From an uncultured Clostridium sp. (GTDB taxonomy: Bacteria; Bacillota; Clostridia; TANB77; CAG-508), in the NCBI GenBank assembly GCA_947648905.1, contig CANSPP010000001.1, positions 330,114 through 394,113 on the forward strand: 64,000 nucleotides of DNA, given 5' to 3'. Below are positions 26,161 through 34,931 of this stretch, one piece after another (the first letter of the stretch is position 1; each line of letters begins with the position of its first letter). The position numbers were made by a program, and so were the translations under genes. The notes beneath the pieces were generated by a model. It had not been told where the DNA came from. It made no database searches and saw only the letters and a list, made by a program, of their open reading frames with translations.

Positions 26161-27924
26161 ATGTATAGAACAAAAAATTGTGGAGAATTAAATATAAAAA
26201 ACGTGAACGAAAATGTAGAACTTAGTGGCTGGATACAAAAAATAAGAAACCTAGGTGGAATGATTTTTATAGATTTAAGAGATGAATTTGGAATTACACA
26301 AATAGTGATAAATGACGAAAAGTTACAAGAACAAGCAAAAGAGTTTACAACAGAAAGCTGTATCCACATAGAGGGAAAAGTTGTGGAAAGAAGTAATAAA
26401 AATAATAAAATTCCAACTGGAGAAATAGAAGTTATAGCAAACGAACTAGAAATTTTAGGAAAATGTAAAAATATACTTCCATTTGAAATTAATACAGACC
26501 AAGAGGTTAGAGAAGATTTAAGACTAGAGTATAGATTTTTAGATTTAAGAAACGAAAAGTTGCATAATAATATTTTACTTCGTTCTAAAATTTTAAAAAC
26601 TTTAAGAGATAAAATGGATGAATTAGGATTTTGTGAAATACAAACACCTATCTTGGCAAATTCTTCACCAGAGGGGGCAAGGGATTATCTAGTTCCAAGT
26701 AGATTAAATCCAGGTGAATTTTATGCGTTACCACAAGCACCACAACAATTTAAACAATTGCTAATGGTGTCTGGATTTAACAAATATTTTCAAATAGCAC
26801 CTTGTTTTAGAGATGAAGATCCAAGAGCAGATAGAGCACCAGGTGAGTTTTATCAATTAGACTATGAAATGAGCTTTGCTACACAAGATGATGTACTTGC
26901 AGTAATGGAAAATGTTATACCACATACATTCAAAAAATTTACGAATTGGAAAGTTGATGAAGGTCCATTTGTACGTATTCCATACAGAGAAGCTATGGAA
27001 AAATACGGTATAGATAAACCAGATTTGCGTAATCCACTAATAATACAAGATGTAACTGAATTATTCAAAGATTCAGACTTTAATGCTTTTAAAGATAAAA
27101 CAATAAAAGCAATAATAGTGCCAAATGGAGCAGAACAAGGAAGAAAATTCTTTGACAAAATGGGCGAATTTGCACAAACAGATGAAGTTGGAGCAAAAGG
27201 TTTAGCTTGGACAAAACTTGAAAAAGATGGAAACATAGTAGGGGGAATTGCAAAATTCATAACAGAAGATATAAAAGAAAAACTAAAAGAACAATTTGAG
27301 TTAAAAGAAAATTCAAGTATATTCTTTGTAGCTGATGAATTTACAAAGGCTCAAAAAATTGCTGGTCTAGTTAGAATTGAATTAGGAAAAAGATTAGATT
27401 TAATTGAAAAAGGCGTATATAGATTCTGTTTTATAGTAGACTTCCCAATGTATGAATTATCAGACGAAGGAACAATAGATTTTAGTCACAACCCATTCTC
27501 AATGCCACAAGGTGGTCTAGAAGCCTTAGAAACAAAAGACCCATTAGATATACTTGCATATCAATTTGACTTAGTATGCAATGGATATGAAATGGCATCA
27601 GGAGCAGTTAGAAACCATAATCCAGAAACGATGATAAAAGCATTTGAAATAGCAGGATATGATGAAGAAGAGGTAAAAAATAGATTTGGAGCATTATACA
27701 ATGCATTCCAATATGGAACTCCACCACATGCAGGAGCAGCACCTGGAGTTGATAGAATGGTAATGTTAATTGCAGATTCTCAAAATATAAGAGAAATAAT
27801 TGCATTCCCTAAAAATAAAAGAGCTAGAGACTTACTTATGAGAGCACCATCAGTTGTATCAGAAGAACAATTAAAAGATGTTCACATTGAATTGAGAAAA
27901 GAAGATTTTGCCCAAACAAAATAG
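26161..27924 (+). CDS. aspS: Aspartyl-tRNA synthetase
   Basis: A 587-residue class II synthetase of normal bacterial length. The N-terminal OB-fold (about 1-105) begins YRTKNCGELN and contains VELSGWIQKIRNLGGMIFIDLRD. Motif 2 is in FRDEDPRADRAPGEFYQLDYEMSF near residue 215-240, the bacterial GAD insertion lies in the middle, and motif 3 is in GAAPGVDRMVMLIAD near residue 530. It charges tRNA-Asp, or tRNA-Asp and tRNA-Asn if non-discriminating; the sequence alone does not decide. ATG 26161 follows GAGGGAG. The gene has its own promoter. Confidence 0.97.
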   Translation: MYRTKNCGELNIKNVNENVELSGWIQKIRNLGGMIFIDLRDEFGITQIVINDEKLQEQAKEFTTESCIHIEGKVVERSNKNNKIPTGEIEVIANELEILGKCKNILPFEINTDQEVREDLRLEYRFLDLRNEKLHNNILLRSKILKTLRDKMDELGFCEIQTPILANSSPEGARDYLVPSRLNPGEFYALPQAPQQFKQLLMVSGFNKYFQIAPCFRDEDPRADRAPGEFYQLDYEMSFATQDDVLAVMENVIPHTFKKFTNWKVDEGPFVRIPYREAMEKYGIDKPDLRNPLIIQDVTELFKDSDFNAFKDKTIKAIIVPNGAEQGRKFFDKMGEFAQTDEVGAKGLAWTKLEKDGNIVGGIAKFITEDIKEKLKEQFELKENSSIFFVADEFTKAQKIAGLVRIELGKRLDLIEKGVYRFCFIVDFPMYELSDEGTIDFSHNPFSMPQGGLEALETKDPLDILAYQFDLVCNGYEMASGAVRNHNPETMIKAFEIAGYDEEEVKNRFGALYNAFQYGTPPHAGAAPGVDRMVMLIADSQNIREIIAFPKNKRARDLLMRAPSVVSEEQLKDVHIELRKEDFAQTK

Positions 27925-27973
27925 CTATCACATAAAAAGTGAAAATATTGTTAAAAAATAAAAAATAAAAAGC

Positions 27974-28002
27974 TTGTAAAAAGATTTGAAGTATGATATA
28001 AA
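27974..28002 (+). promoter_or_regulatory. Promoter of the response-regulator gene
   Basis: TTGTAA (27974-27979), 17 nt, TATAAA (27997-28002). Confidence 0.5.
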
Positions 28003-28044
28003 TATACTATAAAAATAAAGCTAAATCAGAAAGGCGGAATTTTT

Positions 28045-28782
28045 GTGGACGAAAAAGTAGAAAATAATGTAAAAACTATATTAATAGTTGATGATGAAGA
28101 ACCAATAGTAGACATATTGGCACACAATTTAAAAAAAGAAGGTTATAACACAATATCAGCAAGTGATGGACTAACAGCAGTAGATGTGGCATTAGAACAA
28201 AAACCAGACTTGATATTGTTAGATATAATGCTACCAAAATTAGATGGATTATCTGTATGCAAAAGAATAAAAAATTCTTTAAATGTTCCAATACTTATGC
28301 TAACAGCAAAAGATGCAGAAATAGATAAAATACTAGGACTAGAACTAGGAGCAGACGACTATATTACAAAGCCATTTAGTGTAAGAGAACTAATGGCAAG
28401 AGTAAAAGCAAATTTGAGAAAAGTAGAAGCAGTTTCTAGCAATCAAATACAAAATGCAACAATCGAAAACAAGAAAAAAGAAAGTAAAATAGTTGTAGGA
28501 GACTTAGAACTAGACTTAGACAAATTCGAAGTAAAAGTTAGGGGAGAAATTATGGACTTAACTTTAAGAGAATTTGAAGTTTTAAAATTCCTAGCATCAC
28601 AACCAGAACAAGTAGTAACAAGAGAAACTTTACTAGAAAAAGTATGGGGATATGAATACTATGGAGATATAAGAACAGTAGATGTTACAGTAAGAAGAAT
28701 AAGAGAAAAAATAGAAAAAGATACATCAGCTCCAAAAATCTTAATAACAAAAAGAGGAGTTGGCTATTACATAGCAAATTAA
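28045..28782 (+). CDS. OmpR/PhoB-family response regulator
   Basis: A 245-residue regulator. The receiver domain (about 12-128) has VDDEEP, the phospho-acceptor in LILLDIMLPKLDG near residue 62, and the ADDYITKPFS lysine near residue 112. A 20-residue linker leads to the winged-helix effector (about 150-245) with DLTLREFEVLKFLASQPEQVVTRE-type recognition elements and RTVDVTVRRIREKIE. It resembles WalR/PhoP. No kinase gene is adjacent; the PhoR/WalK-like kinase at 51819 has no regulator next to it and may be the partner. The start is GTG 28045 after AAAGGCGG. Confidence 0.9.
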   Translation: MDEKVENNVKTILIVDDEEPIVDILAHNLKKEGYNTISASDGLTAVDVALEQKPDLILLDIMLPKLDGLSVCKRIKNSLNVPILMLTAKDAEIDKILGLELGADDYITKPFSVRELMARVKANLRKVEAVSSNQIQNATIENKKKESKIVVGDLELDLDKFEVKVRGEIMDLTLREFEVLKFLASQPEQVVTRETLLEKVWGYEYYGDIRTVDVTVRRIREKIEKDTSAPKILITKRGVGYYIAN

Positions 28783-28786
28783 AAAA

Positions 28787-28827
28787 ATCTGCCAAAGGGG
28801 ACGGACCTTTTTGGCAGATTTTTTAGT
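28787..28827 (+). terminator. Terminator formed by a TGCCA-type repeat
   Basis: AATCTGCCAAA and TTTTTGGCAGATT enclose GGGGACGGACC and are followed by T residues. It ends the response-regulator gene. Confidence 0.8.
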
Positions 28828-28863
28828 TTGGTATTAGAATAATAGTTTAAGTTAATAAAATAA

Positions 28864-28904
28864 GAATCTGCCAAAAAGGTCCGTCCCCTTTGGCAGATTT
28901 TTTA
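28864..28904 (-). terminator. Terminator formed by an inverted copy of the same repeat
   Basis: Nearly exact reverse complement of 28787-28827, placed to end the minus-strand PBP gene. Together they make an inverted pair about 80 bp apart. Confidence 0.8.
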
Positions 28905-31175
28905 TTGTGCATAAATTAAATTTTGTTTTAAAGTAACTTTTACAATAGTACCTTCTTGAACTTGTTCATCTTTAACGTAATCTTGAGAGATAACATTACC
29001 AGAACCTTCAATGCTAATATTTAAGTTTTTAGCTTTTAATGCGCTAGCTGCAGCAGAAGCAGATAAATCTTTTAAGTCCGGTACAGTAACAGAAGTTGAG
29101 ACTTCGCTACCTTGCCCATAAAGAACTATAATTGAGTTTTTAGCTAAGTAAGCACCAGGTTTTGGAGTTTGGTCAGAAACCAATAGAGTATTAGGGTCAC
29201 CATTTACATATGTTTTAACTTCAAATCCTGCATTTTTCAATACTTTTTCAGCTTCAGTTACAGTTTTATTTCTTACATCTGGTACGATAATTAAGTTATC
29301 TGTTGAGTTACCAGATTCACTATTACTAGATGGAATGTCTAAATATGGTAATATTTCTGTTAACATTTGATTAACTACAGGTCCTGCAAGGCTTCCACCT
29401 TGATGGTTGTTTTCAGGTGGGTCATATAATGTTAATAAAAGTACTAATTGAGTATCTTCAACAGGAGCAATTGCTACATAAGAAGCAACATATCCTTCTT
29501 CAGGTTTATTATAAGGTGGTTCAGATGTACCTGTTTTTCCTCCAATAGAATATCCAGGAACTGCTGCGTGTCTACCAGAACCGTCTGTTACAACAGATTC
29601 CATCATAGATTTTACTTTTTGAGCAGTTGACTTAGAAATTACTTGGCGTACTTCAGAAACTGGAATTTCTGATACAGATCCAGTATCTGTATTCTTAATT
29701 TCTTTTACAATTCTAGGTTGTAATAATTTACCGTCATTTGCTATACAAGAAATAGCAGTTATCATTTGTAAAGGTGTAACATTTAATCTTTGTCCAAAAG
29801 ACATAGTTGCAAGTTCAACAGGTCCAACTTTGCTTAATGGTGTAAATATACTGCTTTGCTCTCCGTATAGTCCAGAGTTTGTTGATCTAAATAATCCATA
29901 AGCTTCATAATATTTGTATAAAGTTTGTGTTCCAATACGTTTTCCTAATTGCATAAAAGAAGGGTTACAAGATTTTGCTAAGGCATCTCTTAAAGATAAT
30001 TCTCCATGAGGGGTAGTTGCCCAACAATTAATTCTAACAGGTTGAGTCTGAGAAGCATCAGCAAATTCCTCATATCCTTTACAAGTAAAGTCTCCTGCAA
30101 CATCAGTTGAAGTAATATTTTCTTCTAGTGCAATAGAAGCAGTAATAACTTTGAAAACTGAACCAGGTTCATATGTATCTGCAACTGATTTATTAGACCA
30201 CATTCTATAAAGGGCTTCACTTTTTTCTTCACTAGAAAGAGAGTCATAAGTCTTTGCTAAAGTGGCATTTGGTGTATAAGGTGAGTTTAAATCATAATCT
30301 GGGTAAGAGGCCATTGCCAAAATATCTCCATTTTTAGGGTTCATAACAATAACATTTCCACCACGATTACAACCATTATCATCAACTGCTTGTTTTAGAT
30401 ATTTCTCTACAATAGTTTGAATATTTAAGTCAATTGTAAGAGTTAAGTCACTACCGTTTTCAGCAGATATGTAAGATTCACCTGCGTTTGGAATCTCTTT
30501 TTGGTCTCCACCTTTTGAACTAACAATTTTTCCGGGAGTTCCAGTTAAAACAGAATCCCATTTTGATTCGATTCCACTTAAACCTTGATTATCACTACCA
30601 CAAAATCCTATAACACTTGAAGCAACTGTACCATATGGATAATATCTATTTGTATCTGCATCTATATTGATACCAACTGATATTTTATTTTCTTTCATCC
30701 ATTCTTTTAATTCAGATACTTTGTCTTGTTCAACTTTTTTTATAATAGTTTCAACTTGTGAAGTACTAGAAACTTTTTCAAGAGTTTCGTTATAATTAAG
30801 TTCAAAAATTTCAGATAACCCTTTAGCTACTTTTTCTTTATATTCTTTTGTATCTTCTTCAGTGCTTTTAGAAATCTTTGCAGGATTAATTGTAATTGTA
30901 TCAACCTGAGCTCCAATTGCTAAAGCCTTACCAGTCGAATCATAAATGTTTCCACGCTTAGGACTGATAATTTGATTTATAGCTTGTTGATTATATGCTT
31001 GTTCTTTTAAAGAACCTCCTTCTACGAACTGTAAAAATCCAATTCTAATAAGCAGAGCTATAAAAAGCAAAATAGTTATTATTAATGCTATTCTTAGCTT
31101 TTTTGTATGAATTAGATTTTTAGATTCAAATGAGGTTTTCATTTTAACTATATTTGTTTTTTTATTATTTTTCAT
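28902..31175 (-). CDS. Class B penicillin-binding protein with two PASTA domains (SpoVD/PBP2B-like)
   Basis: A 757-residue protein. The short basic cytoplasmic end is followed by one membrane span (about 28-48). A pedestal domain comes next, and the transpeptidase domain (about 270-610) contains EPGSVFKV (catalytic Ser), KSCNPSF (SxN) and GGKTGTSE (KTG). Two PASTA domains follow at about 625-690 and 695-755. Class B PBPs with C-terminal PASTA domains cross-link septal or cortex peptidoglycan with a SEDS partner. It is a paralogue of the PBP at 36637-38631. It is transcribed alone from the minus strand. Division versus spore-cortex role cannot be settled from sequence. Confidence 0.93.
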   Translation of the reverse strand: MKNNKKTNIVKMKTSFESKNLIHTKKLRIALIITILLFIALLIRIGFLQFVEGGSLKEQAYNQQAINQIISPKRGNIYDSTGKALAIGAQVDTITINPAKISKSTEEDTKEYKEKVAKGLSEIFELNYNETLEKVSSTSQVETIIKKVEQDKVSELKEWMKENKISVGINIDADTNRYYPYGTVASSVIGFCGSDNQGLSGIESKWDSVLTGTPGKIVSSKGGDQKEIPNAGESYISAENGSDLTLTIDLNIQTIVEKYLKQAVDDNGCNRGGNVIVMNPKNGDILAMASYPDYDLNSPYTPNATLAKTYDSLSSEEKSEALYRMWSNKSVADTYEPGSVFKVITASIALEENITSTDVAGDFTCKGYEEFADASQTQPVRINCWATTPHGELSLRDALAKSCNPSFMQLGKRIGTQTLYKYYEAYGLFRSTNSGLYGEQSSIFTPLSKVGPVELATMSFGQRLNVTPLQMITAISCIANDGKLLQPRIVKEIKNTDTGSVSEIPVSEVRQVISKSTAQKVKSMMESVVTDGSGRHAAVPGYSIGGKTGTSEPPYNKPEEGYVASYVAIAPVEDTQLVLLLTLYDPPENNHQGGSLAGPVVNQMLTEILPYLDIPSSNSESGNSTDNLIIVPDVRNKTVTEAEKVLKNAGFEVKTYVNGDPNTLLVSDQTPKPGAYLAKNSIIVLYGQGSEVSTSVTVPDLKDLSASAAASALKAKNLNISIEGSGNVISQDYVKDEQVQEGTIVKVTLKQNLIYAQ

Positions 31176-31282
31176 ATAAATACGCCTCTTTTGTTTAATA
31201 TATATGAAATAATTTTATCTTAAAAAGATACAAAAAGCAATAAAAACTTGAAAAATTCACATATTTATACTAAAATATAAAA

Positions 31283-31313
31283 GGGACAATTGGGGACGTT
31301 TCTTTTTTGTCCC
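31283..31313. repeat. GGGACA...TGTCCC palindromic intergenic repeat
   Basis: GGGACAATTGGGGACG, a T-rich centre and TGTCCC, located in the leader of rsmA. It is nearly the same as 55849-55880. Confidence 0.68.
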
Positions 31314-31337
31314 AAGATAAAAAGTGGAGAAAGATTA

Positions 31338-32195
31338 ATGGGAGATATATTAGAAGAAACAAGATATATTATGAAAAAATACAATATAAAGGCAAATAAG
31401 GCATTAGGACAAAATTTTTTAATAAGCCAAAATGTTGTAGAAAATATAGTTGAAAGTAGTAACATTGGAGATAATGATTTAGTAATTGAAGTGGGGCCAG
31501 GATTAGGAACACTAACAAAATATCTATTAGAGAAAGCAAAAAAAGTAATATGTGTAGAATTAGACAAAAAAATGATAAAGATTTTAGAAGATAGATTTAA
31601 ACTATATGAAAACTTTGAATTGATAAATCAGGATATTTTAAAAGTAGATTTGAAAAATATAATTAAAGAAGAAAAAGAAAAAAATAATATAGCAAATGTA
31701 AAAATAGTAGCAAATTTACCATATTACATAACAACTCCAATTATAATGAAGTTACTAGAAGAGGAGCTAGATTTAGAAAGTATAACAGTTATGATACAAA
31801 AGGAAGTAGCAGATAGGCTAATTGCAGTACCTGGAGAAAAAAATACTGGTGCAATAACATATACAGTATATTATTATGCAGAATCAGAAGGAATTCTAGA
31901 AGTGCCAAATGACTCGTTTATTCCAGAACCAGAAGTTACATCAAAAGTAATAAAATTAAACATAAGAAACAAAGCTCCTGTTGAAGTGAAAAATAAAGAG
32001 GTAATGTTTAGAATAATAAAATGTGCGTTTATGCAAAGAAGGAAAACACTATTAAATTCACTAACAAATGCAAAAGTATTTTTAAATAAGGAAGAAGGAA
32101 TAAATATATTAAAAGAATTAAAATTAGAGGAAAGTGTAAGACCTGAGATGCTTTGCTTACAAGATTTTGCAGATATTGCTAATAAGATTTTGTAA
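31338..32195 (+). CDS. rsmA: 16S rRNA dimethyladenosine methyltransferase RsmA (KsgA)
   Basis: A 285-residue protein of normal family length. It has KANKALGQNFLISQNV near residue 17, SAM-binding EVGPGLGTLTKYL near residue 53, ANLPYYITTPI (the NLPY catalytic motif, near residue 126), and FIPEPEVTSKVI near residue 195. The C-terminal helical domain has FMQRRKTLLNSL. It dimethylates two adjacent adenines near the 3' end of 16S rRNA late in 30S assembly. ATG 31338 follows GTGGAGA; the TTG at 31290 lies inside the repeat and would add 16 non-family residues. Confidence 0.96.
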   Translation: MGDILEETRYIMKKYNIKANKALGQNFLISQNVVENIVESSNIGDNDLVIEVGPGLGTLTKYLLEKAKKVICVELDKKMIKILEDRFKLYENFELINQDILKVDLKNIIKEEKEKNNIANVKIVANLPYYITTPIIMKLLEEELDLESITVMIQKEVADRLIAVPGEKNTGAITYTVYYYAESEGILEVPNDSFIPEPEVTSKVIKLNIRNKAPVEVKNKEVMFRIIKCAFMQRRKTLLNSLTNAKVFLNKEEGINILKELKLEESVRPEMLCLQDFADIANKIL

Positions 32196-32201
32196 AAACT
32201 A

Positions 32202-32230
32202 TTCAAAAACGCAAGTGTATATGCTATAAT
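32202..32230 (+). promoter_or_regulatory. Promoter of the sortase gene
   Basis: TTCAAA (32202-32207), 17 nt, TATAAT (32225-32230). Confidence 0.5.
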
Positions 32231-32261
32231 AATATAGAAAAGTATTTTTAAGGAGAAAAAG

Positions 32262-33032
32262 ATGAATCAGATTTTGGTTACTAAGAAGTTATATATAACG
32301 CCTGAACTGAAAAGAAAAAAGAAAGTCTATAAATTTGACTTCTTTTTATCGATTTTTATATTATGCATTTTAATTTCAGTAGCTATTTATGCTGAATATG
32401 ATAAAAACAAAAGTGAGGAAACATCACAGTCAATACTAAGTGATTTCAATACTGAAATACCAGAAGATGACTCGATAGCAAAAAATAATATAATGTTAGT
32501 AGTAATAGATGAAAGTGCGCAAGAGCAATCTGAACAAACAACTACAACTGAGCAACCAAGTCAAAATACATCACCAAATAAAAAAATAACAGACTTAGAA
32601 GTAAAAACTACAAAAGACGGATATCAATATACAAATATAGCATCAATAAATATTCCAAAAATAAATGTAAATTATGCAATTACAGATGGAAAAACACATT
32701 CAGAAGAGGAAACAGAAGCATTACTAAAAAATTCACCAACAAAATTCTGGGGACCAAACCCAAATAAAATAGGAAACTTCTGCATAGTAGGTCACAATTA
32801 TAAAAATTCAAAATTTTTCAGCAATGTGCCAAAGCTTGTTGAAGGAGATATTATAGAAATAACAGATTATACTGGAAAAACGATAAAATATTCAATATAT
32901 ACAAAATATCAAGTTGTACCAGAAGATTTAAGTTGTACATCACAGTTAACAAATGGAAAAAGAGAAATAACTTTAATTACTTGTACAGATGATAGTAAAG
33001 AAAGAGTAATAGTAAAGGCTAGAGCAATCTAG
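32262..33032 (+). CDS. Sortase-family transpeptidase
   Basis: A 256-residue protein. One membrane span (about 26-45) is followed by a Thr/Gln-rich linker and the sortase beta-barrel (about 115-256). The catalytic histidine is in CIVGHNY near residue 175, the cysteine in ITLITCTDD near residue 240, and the arginine in KERVIVKAR near residue 249. The sequence is closest to class D-like housekeeping sortases; class is inferred. Sortases cleave a C-terminal sorting signal and join the protein to peptidoglycan. A possible substrate is the repeat protein at 1-2888, whose tail has SVKTG instead of LPXTG. The ATG follows AAGGAGA and the gene has its own promoter. Confidence 0.88.
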   Translation: MNQILVTKKLYITPELKRKKKVYKFDFFLSIFILCILISVAIYAEYDKNKSEETSQSILSDFNTEIPEDDSIAKNNIMLVVIDESAQEQSEQTTTTEQPSQNTSPNKKITDLEVKTTKDGYQYTNIASINIPKINVNYAITDGKTHSEEETEALLKNSPTKFWGPNPNKIGNFCIVGHNYKNSKFFSNVPKLVEGDIIEITDYTGKTIKYSIYTKYQVVPEDLSCTSQLTNGKREITLITCTDDSKERVIVKARAI

Positions 33033-33044
33033 CCTTTTGTGAAC

Positions 33045-33728
33045 TTAATTTATAGTTGTACTAGTTGGTCCAGTACCAACAACAGCTTCTTGTAAAGAAC
33101 GCCAAGTATTACATCCAACAATGCCATCAGCAGCTAATCCACGAGAACGTTGATATGCAATTACTGCATTTTGAGTTGCTGAACCAAAAATTCCATCTAA
33201 ACCACCAGTTCTAAAACCTAAAGTATTTAAATCATCTTGTGCAATTAAAACATAGGTACTTATACTACCTCTTTTAACTTGTGGAAAGCCACCTGATGAA
33301 CAAGCTGGTTTTCCGAAATCTTTTATCAAAATGAACCCATGTTGGTGTTAAAGATAAAGGCTCTACATAGCTCCAAATGCTAGAATTGTTTGCGCTATTC
33401 CACAAAGCAGTCCTTCTAGCTGGAGTTAAAGTTTGACCAACATCAAAAGAAACGCCTGCATAGTGCTGACTCTGATTTCCGATGTCCGACCCTCATAAGG
33501 CCTTTTAAATGCGAAGCCTACAGGAATAGGGCCACCAAAAATATATCTTTGACTATTCCAACTTTGCATAGTTCTTTTTGTAGTCCATAAAATATTGCTG
33601 TTGCTAGAACCACGGAATTCTCTAACTTTTAAAGTTCCATTGGTATTATATGGCATAGGCTCACTTTCACCTCTATAATAAGTTTCCATTCTATCAGTAT
33701 CATTATTAAAAACTAGGATTTTCGCCAC
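33045..33728 (-). CDS. Peptidoglycan-binding/hydrolase-like protein requiring three +1 frameshifts
   Basis: Predicted 226 residues from GTG 33728 (GAGGAGG upstream), only if the ribosome steps +1 at CGG 33488, 33481 and 33315. The parts then join as MAKILVFNNDTDRMETYYRG, GGPIPVGFAFKRPYEG, GHGNQSQHYAGVSFDVGQ (an M15/DacY-like SxHxxGxxxD core), WSYVEPLSLTPTWVHFDKRFGK, and a C-terminal PG_binding_1 domain (about 150-222: LIAQDDLNTLGF, LDGIFGSATQNAVIAYQ, ADGIVGCNTW). Without shifts the frame stops at 33426. Three +1 steps return to the original frame. Such proteins modify or bind peptidoglycan in Clostridia; the exact bond is not known. No alternative single frame explains the conserved pieces. 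Confidence 0.8.
33312..33315 (-). other. Putative +1 recoding site (CGGA), third in this gene
   Basis: TTT CGGA AAA: read as glycine, it joins WVHFDKRF to GKPACSSGG. Confidence 0.78.
33478..33481 (-). other. Putative +1 recoding site (CGGA), second in this gene
   Basis: CAT CGGA AAT: read as glycine, it gives GHGNQSQHYAG. It lies one codon after the first site. Confidence 0.78.
33485..33488 (-). other. Putative +1 recoding site (CGGA), first in this gene
   Basis: GGT CGGA CAT: read as glycine, it joins KRPYEG to GH. Confidence 0.75.
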
Positions 33729-33783
33729 AATGAAAAACCTCCTCATACTTTTTATATATAGTATGAAGAGATTCCTCTTTTTG

Positions 33784-34161
33784 TTAATTTATTTTTTCTT
33801 TTATATTTTCTTCTTTTTGAATTCTTACTAATTCGTGTGTAATTGCGTTTATAACAATTTTATTATAGGTATTTAATTTTATATAATCTTCTAAAAAGTC
33901 TTGTTCAACAAAATCTATGTTAGTGTTATCACTTTGTATTAAATCTTTAAATAGAAAATCAGAATTGATATCGAGTGCTTTACATATGTTTATTATGGTT
34001 GAGGCGCTTCCAAAGGCTATACCACGTTCTAGTTGACTGATATATCTGGGTGATAAAGATAGTTTTTCTGCTAGTTGTTCTTGGGTGTATTCGGATTTTG
34101 TTCGTGCCAGTTTGATTTTTTTGCCTATGCTTTTTCTTAAATTTCTTTCTACTGTATTCAT
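33784..34161 (-). CDS. XRE-family transcriptional regulator
   Basis: A 125-residue protein. The HTH_3 domain (about 10-68) is complete: IGKKIKLARTKSEYTQEQLAEKLSLSPRYISQLERG, then ASTIINICKALDINSDFLF. The C-terminal 55 residues are helical and unassigned. ATG 34161 follows GGAGGT; an upstream frame to 34257 runs through the promoter. It sits divergent from mraZ, so it could control the cell-division operon, its own gene, or the peptidoglycan-binding gene downstream. Two direct repeats upstream (34174, 34219) are candidate autoregulatory sites. Confidence 0.82.
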   Translation of the reverse strand: MNTVERNLRKSIGKKIKLARTKSEYTQEQLAEKLSLSPRYISQLERGIAFGSASTIINICKALDINSDFLFKDLIQSDNTNIDFVEQDFLEDYIKLNTYNKIVINAITHELVRIQKEENIKEKIN

Positions 34162-34173
34162 AATATTACCTCC

Positions 34174-34232
34174 CGAACTTTTTAATAAAAGTATAGCAAG
34201 TAGGGAGTTAAAATAGAACGAACTGTTAATAA
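34174..34232 (-). promoter_or_regulatory. Promoter with two direct repeats upstream of the XRE gene
   Basis: CGAACTTTTTAATAA (34174-34188) and CGAACTGTTAATAA (34219-34232) flank an extended -10 element, TGCTATACT, read on the minus strand (34198-34190). The layout suggests autoregulation. Confidence 0.4.
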
Positions 34233-34394
34233 GAAAAAGTAGGGATAATGATATCAAAAGTTCTAATGAAAGGGCAAAAATCGATTACGAAACGCAGTTT
34301 TTAAATTTTTATTAATAAAAAATAAGTTTTTATTCTTGTTTTTTTTGAAGAAAGTAAAAAATTATGAAAAAAATAAAAAAATTTCAAAAAAGGC

Positions 34395-34423
34395 TTGCAA
34401 AATATAAAAACTTATATTAGAAT
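34395..34423 (+). promoter_or_regulatory. Promoter of mraZ
   Basis: TTGCAA (34395-34400), 17 nt, TAGAAT (34418-34423), immediately before the MraZ boxes. Upstream, 34233-34394 is A/T-rich with nothing recognised. Confidence 0.6.
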
Positions 34424-34430
34424 TTAAGTG

Positions 34431-34467
34431 AAGTGGAGAGAAGTGGCACAAAGTGGTGAAAAAGTGG
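34431..34467 (+). promoter_or_regulatory. MraZ operator of four AAGTGG boxes
   Basis: AAGTGG occurs at 34431, 34441, 34451 and 34462, spaced 10-11 bp. This matches the tandem GTGG-box operators bound by MraZ upstream of its own operon. Confidence 0.75.
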
Positions 34468-34483
34468 AGAGAGGTGAAAACAA

Positions 34484-34909
34484 TTGCTAATTGGTGAATA
34501 CGAGCATTCTCTAGATGTAAAAGGCAGATTAATAATGCCGGCAAAATTAAGACAAGACATGGGAGAAAAGTTCATCGTAACAAAAGGGTTAGATGGATGC
34601 TTATTTGCGTTTTCACAAAATGAGTGGTTGAATTTCGAAACAAAATTAAAATCACTACCATTATCAGACAAAAATGCTAGAAACTTCGTTAGATTTTTCC
34701 TATCAGGAGCAACAGAATGTGAAATAGACAAACAAGGAAGATTTCTAATACCAGCAAACCTAAGAACAGCAGCAGAACTAGAAAAAGAAGCAGTAATAAT
34801 AGGAGTAGGAACAAGACTAGAAATATGGAACAAAGAAACTTGGGAGAAATGTGATGAAAATATTTCTGCAGACGAAATTGCAGCAAATATGACAATGTTA
34901 GGTATATAA
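34484..34909 (+). CDS. mraZ: Transcriptional regulator MraZ
   Basis: A 141-residue protein of normal length with two SpoVT/AbrB-like repeats: [22 protein letters not shown] (1-22) and [21 protein letters not shown] (about 76-97), each with the DxxGRxxxP core. MraZ forms a ring and binds repeated GTGG boxes to repress the mra operon; such boxes are just upstream. The start is TTG 34484 after GAGAGG. It is the first gene of the cell-wall and division operon with rsmH, ftsL and a PBP. Confidence 0.96.
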   Translation: MLIGEYEHSLDVKGRLIMPAKLRQDMGEKFIVTKGLDGCLFAFSQNEWLNFETKLKSLPLSDKNARNFVRFFLSGATECEIDKQGRFLIPANLRTAAELEKEAVIIGVGTRLEIWNKETWEKCDENISADEIAANMTMLGI

Positions 34910-34931
34910 CTTGCAAAAGTTTATATAAAAA

